A stretch of DNA of 64,000 nt from assembly GCA_039621445.1 (NCBI GenBank), contig CP154955.1, positions 46,151,540-46,215,539 on the forward strand, in the 5' to 3' direction. Positions 32,450-43,500 of this stretch are shown piece after piece. A model generated the notes under the pieces. It searched no databases, was not told where the DNA came from, and was given only the letters and a program-made list of their open reading frames with translations. The translations under genes and the position numbers were made by a program. This stretch comes from Euglena gracilis (taxonomy: Eukaryota > Euglenida > Euglenophyceae > Euglenales). The first letter of the stretch is position 1, and each line of letters begins with the position of its first letter.

Positions 32450-33860
32450 AGTGCCATTGTTTCAGAGATTGAGTAAATGTCTGCCATGGTGGCTGAAGAA
32501 TGCAAACCAGTGGGTGGTATCCCTAATTCAAAATGGTGTTCAACCAGACCACCCCTTACCACAGTTTCAGCTCAAGTCAGCTCAAGAAATACGCTTGGCT
32601 TCAGATATCCTGGAGGAGTACCAAGAAAGGGGGGCAACCAAAAGATTGGGAAATGCTACAAGGACTGCCCATTTGGTACCCTGGTTTGTGTTGGCAAACC
32701 AGGAGGGGAGGGGTTCAAGCATCAACTTATCACAGATTGTCGAGATCTAAATTCATTTAGCTGTCCAGAAAGATTCACTTTGTAAAACATGTACACCATT
32801 TTCCCCACTTTGAAAAAAAAGGGGACTTGGAAGTCAAATTGGATTTCAAGGATGCTTACTTTCATCTGGGTCTAGAAAACGATTTCAAAAAATACATCAG
32901 AATTCAGGTGAGCCCAGACCTGAGGGATTTTTTAGGCGGCATGTTTTGGCCTAAGAACCCTCCCAAAATTGTTCATGTCACTAATGAAAGTCCTGCAAAA
33001 GCTGTGGAGATCAAAGGGGTTGCTGGTGTTCGTCTATTTGGACGACATCGTTCTGTTTGGTTCAACAGAAAATTCGGTCAAAAGACATTTGTTGACCATG
33101 CTGAACACCTTAGGGGAGGCTGGGTTCAAAATCAGCCAGAAAAAGTTTGTGTTACCCCCAACCCAAGATTACAGCATTTGGGATTCATCATCGATCTGGA
33201 AAAAGTTTAACTGGAGGTTCCCCCCCCACAAATTTTTAACCATCAGAAAGAAAGGAATTGGGCAAGGTGGTACTGGCCCAAAAATTAAGTTGCAGAAAAG
33301 TGCCAGCATTCTGGGACAGATCAGCAATTACCTCCCCGCTCTGCCATTTTTGCGATTGGTAACCCAAGAACTGTTAAAGTTCAGCCAGCTCCATCAGGAA
33401 AAAGGCTGGCTTTTTTGCATCGACATCCCAAAAAAACTGAGGGAGGAAATCAAAGTTTTAAAGGCACATCTGCAGCCAGGTGTGGGCAGACCTTTTATCC
33501 AAAAGGAAGAAAGGGTGCTCCATTCAGACTACTCCACATGGGCATGGGGGAGGGGTGGACTCCTCCAAAACCAAAGTCACACAAGAGTTTTGGAGGGAGC
33601 AAAATTGTTTGAAAGCCTTTGCAAAGCCCGGAGAAACTGTGCTGCTAAACGTGGACAATCAGGTGGCTCTAAGTTATCTCACCAGATGGGGTGGCAGAAA
33701 ACAGCACCTAAATCAGGTTTTGGAACCTCTGTTTCACTGGTGTTGGGAAAACCAAGTTCAGCTGCAGGTCCAGTGGGTCCCCTCCTCAGAAACGCTGGCA
33801 GACGCCCTCACAAGGTGAGATCACGACAGGGCGGATTATACCCTGTGCCCAGGCCTATTC
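32450..33860 (+). pseudogene. DIRS copy 3 reverse transcriptase and RNase H
   Basis: RT shows KSAQEIRLASDILEEYQERG, VKLDFKDAYFHLGLENDF (motif A) and LLVFVYLDDIVLFGST (YLDD). RNase H shows VLLNVDNQVALSYLTRWGG and VQWVPSSETLADALTR. The motifs are in three frames, so at least three shifts are present; motif B is degraded. Confidence 0.8.
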
Positions 33861-33889
33861 AAGCATCTTCTGCAATTTTTCAGAAAGGA

Positions 33890-35230
33890 CATTTCTCCGG
33901 ACACAGACATCTTTGCTTCTCCAGCAAATGCAAAATCCCAAAATTTTGTGGCCAGATGGCCCCACCACCAAGCTTTTCTGGTGCATGCCCTGAAATGCGA
34001 TCTATCCTCAGTAAGTGAGGTCTATGCCAATCCCCCCTGGAAGGTCATCTTTCCCTGGCTCATCAGGCTCATCCTTAACAGGGAGCTGAAATGCCTTTTG
34101 GTGACACCCATGTGGGTTTCCAGTCCATGGTGGCCCCTATTAATCAAAATGTCAAAGCCTGGAGCAAGAATGTTAGTCATACCCCCCAGGGAGGGAATGT
34201 TCAAGAACTGTTGGGGGCAATCAATTTCAAAGCCAAAGTGGCCCCTGGTTTGCACCATAGTATCAGGTTCCTTTTGGAACAGCAAAAAGTGCCACATCAA
34301 GACATCAAACATGTCCTGAGGACCTTGGGACCCCTAAAGCTTTATGACAGTGCCTTCAGAAAATTGTTTGTCATCTTGCAACAAAAAGGATTGGAGCCCT
34401 TGCAAGTCTCCAGGATGGAGTTGGCCACTGCTCTGTTGGACCTACACAAACTTTCACTGGCTGATGCTCGCTGTGCGTATGCATCTCTCCAGTATTTACC
34501 TGGTTGGAGTCCCTTCGTTTTAATCCTTTACTCACAAAAGTGAAAAAGGAATGGAATCGTTAAGTTCAGAGGTATGCTGCCTTTTGGGACCCCCTACCCA
34601 TTTTGAGGAAATTGCGCAGTACACAAAGGGTTTCAGAGATGCCACTTGTAGAGCTCAGGTGGAGAATCATTTTGTCTTTCAGACTTCTGGTACTCCACAG
34701 GGGGGTGACTTTGGCAAGAACACAGAGGACCATTTCAGTGGTTGGTGAAAAATTTCTCATTTTGGTCAGAAGAAAGGGTTGGCGTTCACCAAAGTGGGAA
34801 CAAGTGTTGAAGACTGTTTCCCTTCAAAAACATCTTTCATTTCCCAGGGTGCCCCTCTGTTGTGGAGTTTGGATGGCAAAAAACCCTTGACATCCAGCAG
34901 GATTTTGACAAAGGAGTTGTTGGAAACCTTTGGCATTCCACTGGAAAGCACACAGCACCAGGGGGGCAGGGGTTTTGATGTACCAAAAACTGGGATTGTC
35001 CAGCGAGGTGGTGTGTGAGCTTGTTCAGTGGAAAAATTCAACAGCTTTTTCAGCACATTATTTACGATTGAGGGCGGTGGATTCAGCGAAGAAAAAAATT
35101 GGCAGAGGGTTCGCGCACAATATCTCACCCCCAGAGTGCGCGGAGCCCGAATAGTCGAGTGCTCCCGGGAAGTCTTTCCAGGGAGGAAGTGGCCATGAGG
35201 GCGGAGCACATAAAGGGGGTGAATAACCCA
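33890..35230 (+). pseudogene. DIRS copy 3 post-RNase H domain and tyrosine recombinase
   Basis: The post-RNase H part has SEVYANPPWKVIFPWLIRL and CLLVTPMWVSSPWW. The recombinase has LKLYDSAFRKLFVILQQKG, LLVLHRGVTLARTQRTISV (first Arg), HSTRGAGVLMYQKLGL (H-x-x-R), ELVQWKN and AHYLRL (Tyr). Shifts occur near 34540, 34800 and 34900. The frame then passes into the internal complementary region (ECAEPE, stop). Confidence 0.8.
35125..35225. repeat. Internal complementary region, DIRS copy 3
   Basis: Reads CTCACCCCCAGAGTGCGCGG.. (reverse complement of the left tip) joined to GTGCTCCCGGGAAGTC.. (reverse complement of the right tip). It overlaps the end of the recombinase frame. Confidence 0.8.
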
Positions 35231-35344
35231 CCCACCCGGACAGGACAGCATCCCCGAAAGGGGGGGGTGGAAACGAACCTACATACATAAAAAGGCGGGG
35301 GAGCCCCTGCGGTTCCCCTTCGCCAAGCCGGTGTCGGAGAGCAC

Positions 35345-35440
35345 ATCATCGCCATCTCCGGCACCGAAGTAAGAAGCACCCCGCCAAGAAGAACACAAAC
35401 ACAACAAAACAGCCGGCACACAAAGCAGGATCTCACCCCC
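35345..35440 (-). repeat. Right inverted terminal repeat, DIRS copy 3
   Basis: Reverse complement of 30745-30836. The outer tip runs on to CATCCCGGGAGGACTC. Confidence 0.85.
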
Positions 35441-35784
35441 CTCTTGTGCTCCGCCCCCATGGTCACTTCCGCCCTGGTCAGACATCCCGGGAGGACTCTT
35501 GTCAGTGCCTCGGTGCCACCAAATTTTTTGGCTCCAAATTTCCCCTTGGCACAAGCACGTTTTTCAAAAGGTGGAGATTCCCCGCCCCCCCCCTGGGGGT
35601 CGGTAAAAAATTGTATGGTGCAGCCGAACAACATATTTTTGAATGGTTACGATAAATTGGTCCCTGAGTTCAAGATGTCGCATTCAAGAACCAATGGCAG
35701 ATTCCAAATTTTAGGCCGCGGTCTCGGACTCCCACGACAGAGGAAGGGGGAGGAAGGGACCAAGAGGGCGAAGCACAAGAAGAT

Positions 35785-35880
35785 GGTGAGGTCCTGCTTT
35801 CCTTGCCGGCTGTTCTGTTCTGTGTTTGTGCGTGCGCGGGGGGTGCTTCTTACTGCGCCTTTGTTGCCGGAGTTGGCGAT
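35785..35880 (+). repeat. Left inverted terminal repeat, DIRS copy 2
   Basis: Inverse of 40237-40332 (TGCTTTCCTTGCCGGCTGTT core). Confidence 0.88.
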
Positions 35881-37145
35881 GATGAGGCCTCCTCCGACAC
35901 CTTGGCGAAGCTGAACCGTCGTGGCCCCGCCCCCCCCCCTCTCCCATGGTCGCTTGGTGGGGGGCCCCCCCTCGTTGGGGATGGTTGTCTCTTTCTGGTG
36001 TGTTCCTGGGTGGGTGGTTGGGGCTGCTTGGTTGGGGGTCCCCTTTCTGGTTGGGATGTCTTTCTTTTTCTGGTGATTTTTTGGGTGGGAGGGTTGGGCT
36101 CACCATCTTCTTGTGCTTCGCCCTCTTGGTCCCTTCCTCCCCCTTCCTCTGTCGTGGGAGTCCGAGACCATTCGGGCTCCGCACTGCGAGATGGTGAGGT
36201 ACTGTGCACCCCCCTTTGGGCCATAATATTTTGAATTTTTGATACGACCCCAAGTCGCAAATAATGGGCTTGGAAGGCCCCAAAATTTTTCCACTGACCC
36301 AGCTGCTGGACTTCTTCCACTTGCAAACCAGCATTTTTCCACCATAAGACCCCAGCCCCTCTGGTGCTGTGGGGTTTCCAATGGGTGGTGTCCACCCTCC
36401 CCTCTTGCAGAATTTCTTTCGTAAGGGAATTCACCCTTTCTGATGTCAAAGGTCTTTTACCATCCAAAGACCATAACAAATTATTTTTGTGTCCAACCAT
36501 GTGGGCTGTCCTTTCCACATATTCTTTCAATAAATGCCATGGTCTGATGAGGGGTGTGTGTGGCAAATTCAAAATCTCCTCCCATCTTGGGAATTGCCAC
36601 CCTTTCCTTTGCAATAAAATGAAAATTTTTTCTCCCACGAAACTGATTTTCCGCTGTGTTCTGGCTAAATCAACCCCCCTGTGGAGGGCTAACAGCCTCC
36701 AACAGATGATGAGTCTGTTTCTGAGCTCTTTCACAGACAGGTCTGAGAGGGGTTTGGATTTCCTGATGATGTTTTCTAAGAAATCAGTGGGGTCCCAGAA
36801 ATGGGCATACTTGCAGACATTGGAATTCCACTTCCTTTTCAATGGAGACAAAAGAGGGGAAAACCTCAATGACCCAAACCCTGGGAGTAATAAAACTGCT
36901 GCATATGCATTTCGTGCAGTGCTGAGGCTGTGGGCAGCCAAATCAAGGATGGCCTCGGCCATCTTGTGGACTGTGCAGTCCTGCAGGGGCACCCCTTTGT
37001 GCAACAATTGGCCCACCAATGTCCTGAAGGCTGAATCATATCTCTTGACATTTCCCAGATTTTTTATGTAAGTGTCGATACTGGACATCGAAACTTCCTG
37101 GGATTGTAATATTTGCCTGACACAATCAAGCAGGCCAAATTCCAC
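35850..37145 (-). CDS. Tyrosine recombinase of DIRS copy 2, intact
   Basis: A 431-codon open frame. The N-terminal core-binding part has VSMSSIDTYIKNLGNVKRYD; the first catalytic Arg region is LLALHRGVDLARTQRK. Then come GHKNNLLWSLDGKRPLTSER, HSTRGAGVLWWKNAGL (H-x-x-R), QLGQWKNFG and AFQAHYLRL (nucleophile Tyr). It integrates the circular DNA form in DIRS elements. The last about 110 residues are low-complexity, translated from the internal complementary region and the terminal repeat. It starts at the first Met after a one-base shift near 37153; copy 1 suggests it is normally continuous with the RT/RNase H frame. Confidence 0.88.
   Translation of the reverse strand: MEFGLLDCVRQILQSQEVSMSSIDTYIKNLGNVKRYDSAFRTLVGQLLHKGVPLQDCTVHKMAEAILDLAAHSLSTARNAYAAVLLLPGFGSLRFSPLLSPLKRKWNSNVCKYAHFWDPTDFLENIIRKSKPLSDLSVKELRNRLIICWRLLALHRGVDLARTQRKISFVGEKIFILLQRKGWQFPRWEEILNLPHTPLIRPWHLLKEYVERTAHMVGHKNNLLWSLDGKRPLTSERVNSLTKEILQEGRVDTTHWKPHSTRGAGVLWWKNAGLQVEEVQQLGQWKNFGAFQAHYLRLGVVSKIQNIMAQRGVHSTSPSRSAEPEWSRTPTTEEGGGRDQEGEAQEDGEPNPPTQKITRKRKTSQPERGPPTKQPQPPTQEHTRKRQPSPTRGGPPPSDHGRGGGAGPRRFSFAKVSEEASSSPTPATKAQ
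36099..36199. repeat. Internal complementary region, DIRS copy 2
   Basis: It has the same sequence and orientation as in copy 1 (GTGGGAGTCCGA joined to GACCATTCGGGC), although the outer tips of copy 2 are exchanged. Confidence 0.88.
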
Positions 37146-37155
37146 CTTGGGGGGG

Positions 37156-37878
37156 GCATCTCCTCCCCCAGCAGTTGGTGAACAGACCCCACTGGGGGGG
37201 TACTAGCAAAACCTTGCTGCCTGGCTGCCTGATTGACATTAATTGGCGCCACCATGATGTCGAAGCCCAGTGGGGTACGATCAACAGACAAATTAGGTCT
37301 GGGTTTAACATTAATCTCTGAACCCATTGGGGAATGATGCTACAGGGGGGGTTTGCATAAACTGGGGGGAGGCCCCTCAAATCTGCCTTCAAGGCATCCA
37401 CCAGCAAAGCCCCTTGGTGGGGGTATCGACAAACAAACTTTGGGCAATTTTTTGTTGCTGGGTGTGCAAAACATGTCCACCTCTGGGGTGATTTCCTTTC
37501 TGAAAAACTGAAGAATTTGGTGAAAGATGTTTAGGGTTAGGGTATAATCCCCTGGGTCCTTTTGCTCCCTGGTCAGGGAGTCTGCCAATTGCTCCTTTGT
37601 GGGGACCCAAACCACCTGCAAATTGATTTGTTTTTCTTGGCAATGATACAGCAGGGGTTTTAAGATGGAATTTAGGTATGGCTTTTTGCCTCCCCATTTT
37701 GTTAAATAACTTACAGCCACCTGGCTGTCCACGTGGAGCACAATTGTTTGTTTTGGTTTGGCTAGTGCCTTTACTGTTTCCACTGCAGCCTGCAACTCTT
37801 TTTGATTGATATGAAGGACATGCAGGTCCCTCCAAAAATCCTGCACCTTTTGGCCTGAAGCTTTGTCCAGCCCCCCCC
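37156..37878 (-). pseudogene. DIRS copy 2 RNase H and post-RNase H domain
   Basis: KVQDFWRDLHVLHINQKELQ, IVLHVDSQVAVSYLTKWGG and VVWVPTKEQLADSLTR are RNase H; DMFCTPSNKKLP and the decayed PP segment YANPPCSIIPQW follow, where copy 1 has PPW. A 9-C run at about 37871-37879 (8 in copy 1) shifts the frame from the RT, an 8-C/G run near 37153 shifts it from the recombinase, and a shift near 37440 lies inside. Confidence 0.8.
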
Positions 37879-38503
37879 CACTGCCAGGTGCTGCTGTCTG
37901 AAAAGAGCTCCTGAGAGGCCTGGGACTGAAATGCCCTGCCCACACCTGGCTGTAAAAAGGCTTTTAACTCCACAATTTGATCCTTGACCCCCTGGGGAAT
38001 GGTCAGGGTGTGGTCCCAACCCCACTTTGTGTGCAAATCCACCATTTTGCAAAGTTGATCTGTCAGAATTCTGAGAAATGGCATTGAAACTAAATAGCTT
38101 CTGACTTGTCCCACAATAGAACTGAGTTTTCTGCAGCTCATTTTCTGTGCTGTGAGCACTTTGCCTAGCTCCTTTCTTAAGGATTTTAGTTTTTCCTGAG
38201 GAATTTCCAATTGGCCTTTTTTCAAATTGATCCATTGGCCCAAATGTTTTATTTCCTGTGTGGGTTCCAGACAGGATTTGGGGAGGTTTAGTCTGAAACC
38301 TGCCAGTAAAAGGTCTGTTTTTACTTCTGCCAAATGTTGGGCTGCTGTCGTGTGTCTGGGGGCTAACAGCAAAATGTCGTCCAGGTAGATGAAAACTACC
38401 TTGCCTTCCTTTCTCCATTTTCTTTCCCAGACTCTCATAAGAGTCATAAATTTTTGTGGCAGGCTGCTTATACCAAAGCATGCAGCTTGAAATTGCCACG
38501 TTT
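37879..38503 (-). pseudogene. DIRS copy 2 reverse transcriptase, C-terminal part
   Basis: ETWQFQAACFGISSLPQKF (motif B region), VVFIYLDDILLLAPRH (YLDD), AGFRLNLPKSCLEPTQEI and GQWINLKKGQLEIPQEKL (thumb). It is separated from motif A by a 9-G run that leaves it one base out of frame. Confidence 0.85.
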
Positions 38504-40125
38504 CCCCCCCCCACCTGCATGCACACATGTTTTTCCAGACTGCTGTGCAGTTTTAAGTGGAAATATGCATCTTTCAGGTCTATTTTTCCACAGAACCAAC
38601 CCTTTCTTAGATATGGGAAGATGTTTCCCATGTGTTCCAATCTGAATTTCTGGGGGGTGAAATGGAGATTTAACTGTCGACAATCTGAAATCAGTCTTTC
38701 CTTGGTCTTTTCCCCTTCCTTTTTGGAAATGATAAAATAAGGGACAAAATGTTTTGCCTCCTGTGGGGTGATTTGCCTGGTTGCCCCTGCACATTCGTAT
38801 TCTCTCAGAATTTTCTGGGCAGTCCTTATTTCTTGGGGAGTTTTGAAGGGAACTTTTAAGGACATCTGAGGGGGGAGGGGAAGATCTGCCCTGACCCCTT
38901 CCCTTATCAGGTTTAATACCTCTGTGCTGGCTCCTGCCTTGACCCAATGGGGGATGCTGGCCTGCAGGGCCCTGTAGGGGGGCACCCCTGGGTATAATGT
39001 GTCTGGGGATTCCACAGGCCCCATCACTGGGGTCCTTTCCCCTGGCTGCCCCATCACTGGGGTCCATTCCCCTGGCTGCCCCATCACTGGGGTTGCCTCT
39101 GGCCCTGCCATAGGGCTGCTCAAAGACAGGCTTTCCCCTGTTTTTGAAAGATGGGGGAAGGTCTGTGGTGGGGAGGTACATATAATGCTGGGGGGTGAGG
39201 GCTGATTACCTTCTGGGGGGGCCCTGGTGTAGCCAATCTTGGGCCTCCGCTGATATCTTGAATGTACTGGCCTCCAGTGGCCACCTGAATTTGCTTGAAA
39301 TGGCCTCCATTGGCCTTGATATCTTGATTGTAATGGCCTCCATTGGCCTTCAGGGCCATCTGGCCTTCTTGGTCTCCATTGACCTTCTCTCCAGCACTTT
39401 TCTTGTGTCTTCTTTTTCCCTCTTGGTTCCCCAGATGAGCCACCATGGCTGAATTGTTCTGAGGGGTTTGATGCCACCTGTCTTGGCTGTGGCTTGCTTC
39501 CCCTGGGGGGAATGATTTTGAGGGTTCTGGGGGGATAGTTGGACATACCTCTCCCCACTGGGGTCCCCTGCTGGGATTCTGGGTTCTGTGTCCTTGAGAA
39601 TGGGCACCATGCCCTTTTGAATGATGGCTGCCATAGCCTTGGGCCCCAGGCCCTGTAGATAGATGGCCGCCATGGCCATTTTGAGGAGGGTTTCCACCTT
39701 CCTGACTTGAACCCTTTGAACTTGTCATATTTCCCCTGCCATAGGGGTGGGGATGAGAAGGGGGATGGGTAGTCTGGCAGACCTGTTTTTCCCGCTCCTG
39801 ACAATGTTTCCTTGATTGATGACTGTGATGGGTCCCCATGACCCAATGGGCCTTGCCCTGGATGGCTCCTCTGACGCTTTGCTCTGACCACGAGTGTCCA
39901 GGGTCCCTGGCCGTCACAAAAGCTTTGTTGAAAACAGGAAATTTCTGACGAACTGGGGGGCGGAAGGGTTGCGACGGCCACGAACGGACGCGTTGGCCCT
40001 GCTCCATCAGGTACTCCAGCGCCTGCAGTTCCGCGGTGTTTTCCAGCTTCGGCTGTCTGTCTTGAACGTCCCTGTGCTCCCACTTCCTCTTGACAGCTTG
40101 AAATTTTTTCCAACACATCTTTCAT
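38504..40125 (-). pseudogene. DIRS copy 2 gag-like region and RT N-terminal part
   Basis: A long open frame from ATG at 40125 (MKDVLEKISSCQEEVG). It runs through a basic, repeat-rich middle (GQWRPLQSRYQGQWRPFQ; TPVMGQPGERTPVMGP) to the RT start (REYECAGATRQITPQEA; RLISDCRQLNLHFTPQKF) and motif A (KIDLKDAYFHLKLHSSL). The open frame continues beyond the G run, but the protein sequence there is out of frame relative to YLDD. Low-complexity repeats suggest an RNA-binding Gag-like part. Confidence 0.75.
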
Positions 40126-40236
40126 TGAATTCCGTTGAACACGTGTTTGATTTTTGAATGTCTTTGTCTTCAGTATTGACCGCACTCGTAGTGTTGAAAT
40201 TCTTTCTCCTTGAGGTCGAAGGGCAGAAATAGGAAT

Positions 40237-40332
40237 CAGCCAACTCCGGCAACAAAAAGCAGTAAGAAGCACCCCCCGCGCACGCACAAACACAGAACAG
40301 AACAGCCGGCAAGGAAAGCAGGACCTCACCGT
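40237..40332 (-). repeat. Right inverted terminal repeat, DIRS copy 2
   Basis: Inverse of 35785-35880. The tip continues to GAGCCCGAATGGTC at 40357. Confidence 0.88.
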
Positions 40333-40429
40333 CTCGCAGTGCGGAGCCCGAATGGTCGGCAAAATAGTCGGCCGTAGGTGGGGGGGCAGGCCAACAGAAA
40401 ATGAGCACATATCACAAACACACAATCCA

Positions 40430-41110
40430 CTGTTGCTTGTGGCCACTTTTCGCTGCTTTTGGCCAAATTTTGATGCTTTTGGGCTGCTTTTGGCCACTGT
40501 TGCCGACTCTGGTCACTTTTTGCTGCCTTTGCCCATTTTTTCCTGCCATTTGCTTTCTTTTGGTCACTTTTGTTGCTTTTGCCCACTTTTTGCTGTGTTT
40601 TGGCTGCTTTTTGGCCAGGTTTTGCTTTTCTTTGACCTCTTTTGCCCACGTTTGGCCTCTTTTGCCCACTTTTGACCACTTTTCTCTGCTTTTGGCCATT
40701 TTTACCCACTTCTGGCCACTTTCAGGCCACTTTAGACGTCTTTTTGTTGCGTTGGACATCAAGAGCAGCCAAACGTGACCTAAAGTGGCCTAAAAGTGGC
40801 CAAAAATGGTTAAAATGGCCAAAAATGGGCAAAAGAGGCCAAAGAAAAGCTGTTTTGGCCACTGTTTTGCGACTCCAGAAGCTGCACCTGGCGCAAAATG
40901 GTCAAAAATGATCAAAATGGACCAAAAAGTTACCAAAAGCAGGCAAAAATAACAAAAAAAATGCCATAAATGGCCCAAAAAAGCCAAAAAAAGCCCAAAA
41001 TGGCCCCTGCTTCTGGCCAATTTGGTCATTTTAGCAGCTTTTGTTCACTTTTGGCAACAAACTGGCGCAAAATGTGGCCAAAAGTGGCCAAAAGTGACAA
41101 CATGAGCCAG
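40430..41110. repeat. TTTTGGCCACTTTTGG simple-sequence palindrome
   Basis: The left half (40430-40745) repeats CTTTTGGCCACTTTT-type units. The right half (40770-41100) repeats the complement (AAAAGTGGCCAAAA). Together they make a loose inverted repeat centred near 40760. Lys/Gly frames on the minus strand are artefacts. Similar stretches are at 54060-54360 (A-rich sense) and 56770-57000 (T-rich sense). Confidence 0.8.
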
Positions 41111-41194
41111 ATGAGCCAGAAAAATCTCAAAATCTGGGATAAAAATGAGCCTAATTTCTCATTCTCACTGAAAAATTGACATCAATTAGGAAAA

Positions 41195-41290
41195 AGTTGC
41201 GCGGTCGGCTGCGGTCGGCTGCGGTCGGCACCCCACCTGTGACAGTCCTGAAACCCGCGGTCGGCCGCGGTCGGCTGCGGTCGGCATAGG
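41195..41290. repeat. GCGGTCGGCT decamer repeats
   Basis: Two clusters of the decamer (about 41199-41229 and 41257-41285) on either side of CACCCCACCTGTGACAGTCC. Confidence 0.9.
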
Positions 41291-42190
41291 TGCTTGGTCA
41301 CATTTTTTTGCTGCCATGCTTTGCCAGACATTGGGGCCAATGCAGCAGATCAACAGAATTAAGAAGGGTGTGCTTCTTCATTGTGTGCCCCCCGCAACTG
41401 AGTTTTCTTGGAAACCCAAAATTGAAAGCATTGAAAGCATTCCAACCAACTGCAAACAGGTGTGAATAATACAAGGTCGCGAATCTACTGAATTGACAAA
41501 TGGCAAGCCGCACGAAGGGATTCTTGCTTTTGCTTTTGCTTAATAAGCATACCTCTGGCAGGCAATTTCCAGATTTTGTTCCCTGAATGGGCTGTATTCA
41601 ATTTAAAACATTGCACCTGAATTCATTTGTTGCAACAGAATTGCGGAGATGAAAAATTCGGAGTCTTGAACCCAAATTTCAACTCCCCCATGTCATCCTG
41701 GTTTGACTCAAAAGCGCAAAAAAAAACTGATGACCTCATTTTCTTTTTTTGGGAATGGAGAACAGCCTGGATCTGATCTTTGGGCAGGTACAAGGTAGGG
41801 TGGAGCTGTTGGGCGCCAGCCGGGTGGATGAACAATATAATCCACTGAAATAACATCGCCGCCATAATTGAGCACAGGCAATTTGTTCTCGAACAATCAC
41901 CAACGCGGGGGATTGGACCCGAAGCAGACCTAAGCTGGGGTTCCATGCGCAAAATTGGGCATGATGGTTTTGGAGGCCGGCCCTCATTGGCCATGGCTTA
42001 TCGACCTGACCTCAGGGTTGTATGGGAATCTCTGAGGGGGGGGGGTGGGGGGACCTGGGAGGACCCCCCCGCCTGCTGCCTCCGGTTTTCGGTCGCCGAA
42101 AATTTCAGCCGTTTCTGGGCCCAAAGGTCAATTTTTCTGAAACTTCTCAAAAATGGCGGGGAATCAGAGGACATGTCAGGAGAAGGGGGT
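41291..42190. other. No gene recognised
   Basis: Only short frames without family signatures, and no clear repeat. Confidence 0.45.
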
Positions 42191-43170
42191 CCAGGACCAG
42201 GCTCTGGTAATCCTTCCCAGTTTTGGACCCCTTGTCGGGTGAATAACTCGGGTCTGGTGGGGATTCGGGGATGAAACCTTTTGTATTTCTCCCAGCCCCA
42301 ATTCATTTCTCCCTTCTTTTTCTACAGCTCATAAAGCTACTTTTCCGCCAGAATGCAAGACCCAGGTGGGTGCGGCCCAGGCCCGCCCCCTATACAGTAT
42401 GATCTCCCTCCCTACCCCCCACAGGCCTATGCGGCAGCACCACCAGGAGTTGGGGGCCAAACGGAGGTGATTCGGAAAACCAGTTGCCCGCGACTAAAAA
42501 AAAATTCCGACCAAAAAAGTTTCGGGAATGGGTTCAGGTTCATGGAGATAATCAGTGGTTTTCATCACCTCCCCAGGGGCGGGGGGGGGTTAAGTGAGCG
42601 TTGGTTTTGTACAGGGGGAGGGGATTGGAGGGGGTCTGGACCACCCCCTCTCCCTCGGTGGGGCCCCAGACAAGAGCACTTTTGGGGCCAAATATGCCAA
42701 AAAGGCCATTTTTGGCAAATTTTCAGAAAGTTTGATGAAGTTCATGAGCAAACCTCAAATTTTCCATTTGAGAGGAGAAAGAGCAAAACTTCACATGTCA
42801 AAAATTTCACCCCCAACCATCAAAACGGTGAAATCCACCCCCCCCCCCACCCCACCCCCAGGGCAGAACGGGAATCGACCAAACAGCCAGGGTGGTGGGT
42901 GGGGGGGGGTCGACCACCCCCGCCCCCACCCCCTGCATGGTGGGTGGGGGGGGTTGTCGACCACCCCCCCCCACCACCTCTTCCCATATTTCCGGGAGCA
43001 CCAATTTTTTGGACCCGAAAAAATTTTCCGGTGCCGGGTGTTTTTTTTGCCCCATTTTTGCCCCATATGGGGGGTCTCCCCAAAAACCCCTGAAAACCCC
43101 ATTTTTTCACACCTTCCAGAAATTCAACATTCTCTCAAAATTTTGATTTTGAGAGGTTTTTGAAGCAAAA
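42190..43170 (+). repeat. Dispersed repeat, inverted partner at 49150-49880
   Basis: Near-identical over several hundred bases to the reverse complement of 49150-49880 (shared CCAAACGGAGGTGATTCGG, CAAATTTTCAGAAAGTTTGA, ATTTCCGGGAGCACCAATTT). This copy carries an extra 167 bp at 42278-42444. The right part also recurs at 43915-44105. Confidence 0.85.
42278..42444 (+). other. Exon-like insertion inside a dispersed repeat
   Basis: Absent from the partner copy, where GATGAAAC is followed almost directly by GGAGTTGGGG. It contains pyrimidine tracts with TTTTTCTACAG and CCCCCCACAG, and a GACCCAG/GTGGGTG donor-like site. One frame reads GPPPIQYDLPPYPPQAYAAA. It may be a captured gene piece. Confidence 0.4.
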
Positions 43171-43500
43171 AATGCCATTGAAAGTCCAAAAAAAATCAAA
43201 GAAAAAAAGTGGCAGTAAAATTTGACTGTGCCAAAATTTGGTCCACTTTTTTGACCTGCATTTTTTTTCACCCCCTTCCCAAAAAATACCAATTTTTTAC
43301 CCTGAAAATTTTTTGTGTGAAAAAATGTGGTTTTCCATCAAAAAATCATATGTTTTGGTGCATTTTTCAAAAGAAAATTTCAAAAAATTTTCTGGCCAAA
43401 ATCCCCGTTTTCCTGAAGTCGGTGAAACTGCTGTGGTGGGTGGGGGGTCGACCCCCCCACCAGGCCTTCTCGTTCTGCCCTGCCCACCAGGCTTTTGCTT
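43000..43500 (+). repeat. Dispersed repeat, inverted partner at 46480-46870
   Basis: TTTCCATCAAAAAATCATATG and TGACTGTGCCAAAATTTGG recur in reverse complement at 46565-46720; the flanks match out to the ACCTCTCAAAATC motif. Confidence 0.85.

Larger units (their letters stand above)
30716..35498 (+). mobile_element. DIRS-type retrotransposon, copy 3 (second subfamily)
   Basis: It is on the plus strand. Inverted terminal repeats at 30745-30836 and 35345-35440 share ATCCTGCTTTGTGTGCCGGC, and the internal complementary region is at 35125-35225. Order: acidic gag-like ORF, RT, RNase H, recombinase. It is clearly diverged from copies 1 and 2 but colinear with them. Borders were inferred from the internal region, which reads reverse-complement of the left tip followed by reverse-complement of the right tip. 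Many frameshifts make it inactive. Confidence 0.85.
35721..40357 (-). mobile_element. DIRS-type retrotransposon, copy 2
   Basis: This is the same subfamily as copy 1 and uninterrupted (4.6 kb). Inverted terminal repeats lie at 35785-35880 and 40237-40332, and the internal complementary region at 36099-36199. Outer tips: GTCTCGGACTCCCACGACAG at the left and ..GAGCCCGAATGGTC at the right, which is the reverse of the tip arrangement in copy 1. It is the best-preserved copy: the recombinase is intact, and the remaining breaks are three one-base changes in G/C homopolymers (38504-38512, about 37871-37880, about 37153). Confidence 0.9.

Noticed and set aside
40326-40762. Lys/Gly/Gln-rich minus-strand proteins
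   Set aside because: They translate the TTTTGGCCACTTTT simple repeat.
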